This document shows positions 61,056 to 64,000 of a stretch of 64,000 nucleotides of DNA, one piece after another. The notes beneath the pieces are model-generated. The model was given only the letters and a program-made list of their open reading frames with translations. It ran no database searches and had not been told where the DNA came from. Position 1 is the first letter of the stretch, and every line of letters begins with the position of its first letter. The translations under genes and the position numbers were made by a program. The DNA comes from Macquaria australasica (lineage: Eukaryota; Chordata; Actinopteri; Centrarchiformes; Percichthyidae): the NCBI GenBank assembly GCA_005408345.1, contig SEMN01001238.1, positions 17,125 to 81,124 of the forward strand, read 5' to 3'.

Positions 61056-61876
61056 CTGTAAAGATTAAACATAAACGTCCTGCTGAGGCCATCTGTTCAG
61101 CCTGAAGGTCAAACTGTCGTCTTCCTGCTGCAGCTTCATCTTCATCATCAACAAGAGGAAGGTTTCTGTCTAACAGCAGAACTGGAACACATCTTTCTCT
61201 TTATGTCTATGAGTAAATGTTTGGTACGTTCGAGAAAGGAACAGCTGACTGTAACAGAACAGAGGATGAACTGTAGATTATGTTTTACAGGCGTCTTCAC
61301 TTGATCCAGTTATTAAATCTCATAATCATCAGATTATAAATCATAATCAGAGTCTGTGTTTTCTGGAGAAAATGTGTGTGAGTGCTGCAGCTACCCGAGC
61401 GTTCGTATTTCAGCTCCTGCGGTTGCACTTACTCACAGCATCCCACGCTGATGGAGTTTCATTTGTACTGTGGCTCCACCTGCAGGTAAAACAGGTATCG
61501 ATGCTTTCATACAAAAATCAAATTCTGCACAACATATCAGAAAGCTGAAAAGAGGTGAAGAGTTTCTCTGAGTGATGAAGAAACATTGTATGCAGTGAGC
61601 GGGTCGTCAGAGCTCTGACCTGAAGTGAAACCTCATCCTGCTGTTAGCGCTGAAGCAGACGTGGTGAAGTGTTTCTGTGGTCTGATTTGATTCTGCAGGA
61701 AACAGGATGTTGAGCGAGGAGACACTCCTGCTGAAACACACAGGAACACTGTATTTTACAAATCCTGTGATTCCACACGACCGAGGCTGTAAACATAGTT
61801 TGAGTTTTAAAGAAAGAAAACAAAGTCTTACCAACTAAACTAAAATGCAAGTTTTTAACAGACAGAGCTCCAACAG
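61056..61876. other. intergenic, no feature recognised
   Basis: Ordinary non-coding sequence between the minisatellite and copy B of the dispersed repeat. Confidence 0.7.
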
Positions 61877-62471
61877 AGAGCTGCAGGTGTTTCTGTAGTC
61901 CAGGAAGTTAGCGTCGCCCTGGTTCCCTCAAACAGTCAATGGGATGTTTCCATTGGATTCTGGATTATTGCAGAAAACAACAGTTTATGATTCTTACACG
62001 TTTTGTTCAGCAGGATAATCTCCACACATGAACACCACTTTATGATGTTTGAACCTCCAGCAGTAAAAAGCTGAAGTTAGGCTGTAAACCAGCTCCACCA
62101 CGGTCACATGACTTCAGCGTCTCCACCACTGAGCTTCCAGCTCTGACCTCTTCTACAAAAGCCTTTGGGAAAGTTTGAGTTAGAACAGTTTGCAGTATAA
62201 ACCCAACGAGGCTGTGAAGGAGGACGAGTGAGTCGATGAGTTTCTGTGTTTAACGTCCCGACAGCCTCTGGAGTCTCATTCAGACTCTTGTTAGCAACCG
62301 ACTTTTTTAAAACTCACCAGTGGAGGATTTACTGACGGAGTTTATGTCGCAGAACAAAACGCTTGTGTTAACCACAGACCTTATTTCAGGCATCGAACCA
62401 AAAAGACAAGGGGACAGGAAGAGCTAATGTGCTAACATGCTAACTCACTTCAGGGTTCAGGACTCGGTCCT
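61877..62471 (+). repeat. 0.6 kb dispersed repeat, copy B
   Basis: Direct-orientation copy of 45589-46195, about 16 kb downstream, with few substitutions and small indels. Confidence 0.95.
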
Positions 62472-63020
62472 CTGCTGGTCGAGGTCTGATGTGTCACGTC
62501 TCTGCAGTGTTTTCAGTCCTAATGTAACTGAACTGTCGACTGTTTGTGAAAGAGACTCATTCATTCATCTGAGTGAGCCCACACACACACACTGATATAA
62601 TATCCTACAGTGTGTGTGTGTGTGTGTACTTGTTTTTATGAGAACATGAAAATGAAGCATCCTGAGCAGCTTTAATATTCTGTCCTGATCTCATTGATCT
62701 TATTGATCTGTCGTCTTTTCAAACGAGAGGAAGTTATGAAAACACTGATAAACTGACTGATTGACCTGGAGAACCTTTAAGACAGAAGAGTCGATAAAAC
62801 AACCTCACAAGGTGCATTTAGTGGCTGTTGAACGCATCACATGGTCTTCATCGGCAGCAGATGAAGAAATAACTTTTTAAGTCGACGTGGACGAAAAGTT
62901 ACTAAAGAGTGAACTTTGAACCCTCTAACTGCCTCGTCTGACTTTTAATGCAGGCTGTTTCCACCTGTCACTCTGCTGTGAAGGTGAAGCGTCTGTCTCT
63001 CTCTGTCTGTCTCTGTCTCT
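62472..63020. other. intergenic with CA/TG repeats
   Basis: CA at 62580-62592, TG at 62611-62627, CT/GTCT near 62992-63022. No gene. Confidence 0.75.
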
Positions 63021-63022
63021 CT

Positions 63023-63765
63023 CACAATATATATACTGATATATATATACCGATGCTGATATATACCAATATATATATGATATATATATGATATATTATA
63101 CCATTATATATAAATATGCTCTCTTAACGTATATACTTGATATATATATACTTTCTCTCCACCAAATATATATATATATAAATATGATATATATATGCAA
63201 ATATATATCTCTCTCTCTGTCATATATATACAATATACTCTCTCTACATTCACGATATACTCTCTTAACGTGTATGCTTGATAATATGTCGCCGATGTGA
63301 TATGGCAACGTGTATATGCGATGTATAATAATGTATACGTTAATGTACAATATATATGCTTGATGTATATGTAGTGTAATATATATGTGATATGTATGTA
63401 ATAGCGTTAGCGATTAATATATGTATGCCGATGTATATATGTATATGCTTGATGTGATGTATATACGATGTATATGTTGTTAGCATTAATAATATCTTGG
63501 CGATATATATATGTACCATGATGTATATGTATCTTGATGTGTATAGCGATGTGATGTATATTAATATGATAATATATATATATAGCAGTAGCGATGTATA
63601 TGCTTGATATGGCTTAATAATATGCCAGGTAAATTAATATATGTGACGATAATTAATATGCGTGTATATATGTATGATATATGCAGTAATATATGCTCTT
63701 GATGTATATATATAATAATAATAAATTGTGATAATATATGTGATATATATGTAATAACTTATCTT
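63023..63765. repeat. AT-rich degenerate TATATG/GATGTATA array
   Basis: About 740 bases of TATA runs interspersed with GATG, CTTGATGTATA and GTAATA motifs. A complex decayed dinucleotide array. Short ORFs here are artefacts. Confidence 0.9.
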
Positions 63766-64000
63766 GATGTCTCTCTCTGTCTCTCTCTGTCTCTCTCGCT
63801 GTCTCTCTCTCTCTCTCTGTCTCTCTCTGTCTCTCTCCCTGTCTCTCTCTCTCTCTCTGTCTCTCTCCCTGTCTCTCTCTCTCTCTCTGTCTCTCTCCCT
63901 GTCTCTCTCTCTCTGTCTCTCTCCCTGTCTCTCTCTGTCTCTCTCTCTCTCTCTGTCTCTCCCTCTGTCTCTCTCTCTCTGTCTCTCTCTGTCACTCTCT
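63766..64000. repeat. (CTCTCTGT)n array, runs off the window
   Basis: CT runs punctuated by GT every 8-14 bases and occasional CCCTGT. Continues past the window end. Confidence 0.97.

Noticed and set aside
60596..61105. ORFs of 107-158 codons on both strands, Cys-rich or Arg/Asp/Thr-rich
   Set aside because: Products of the 19/31 bp minisatellite; open in many frames at once, which is typical of repeats.
63759..64000. CRISPR-like regular repeat
   Set aside because: It is a CT/GT microsatellite without distinct spacers, in a vertebrate genome.

Overview
The window is genomic DNA from a ray-finned (teleost) fish, most likely a percomorph. It holds intron-split vertebrate genes, teleost-type interspersed repeats (AGTAC-rich elements, LINE 3' tails ending in TTGAA or in 'ggatcaataaa'-like motifs) and many microsatellites. 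There is no sign of bacterial or phage organisation, and I see no rRNA, tRNA or CRISPR array.

Layout. (1) Positions 466-49681, plus strand: most of one large gene, the atypical kinesin kif26a. Fifteen coding exons can be chained with GT-AG junctions and compatible phases. They give an open frame of 1953 residues plus stop. The initiator exon is missing and lies upstream of the window. (2) 49682 to about 51945: the kif26a 3' UTR, with AATAAA signals near 50369 and 51920. (3) About 51950-58320: an intergenic stretch with AGTAC-family repeats and the 3' tail of a LINE-type retroelement. (4) 58790-59977, plus strand: a single-exon BACK-kelch protein closest to KBTBD11, with KLHDC7 proteins as relatives. 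It has a GC-rich 5' region and a poly(A) signal at 60157, but no BTB domain is visible. (5) 60290-64000: gene-free DNA with a higher-order minisatellite, a copy of a 0.6 kb segment that also occurs inside a kif26a intron, an AT-rich degenerate array and a CT/GT array that runs off the end.

The kif26a product carries two CxxC motifs before the motor, a kinesin-like motor with a retained GxxxxGKT P-loop but degenerate switch I and II, a very long serine-rich tail encoded mostly by one 3.2 kb exon, a conserved 'EPFEIKVYEIDD' block and a C-terminal coiled coil. It is assigned to KIF26A rather than KIF26B from tail motifs and the C-terminus.

I found no undescribed multi-gene system. The most interesting unexplained structures are: a decayed tandem array of about eight units in kif26a intron 3; the dispersed 0.6 kb repeat pair; the higher-order minisatellite; two perfect hairpins; a CA repeat filling half of a 95 bp intron; an 8-codon microexon with a tandem NAGNAG acceptor; and the BTB-less kelch gene. 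All exon calls come from reading the sequence and from family knowledge; no alignment or transcript search was run.
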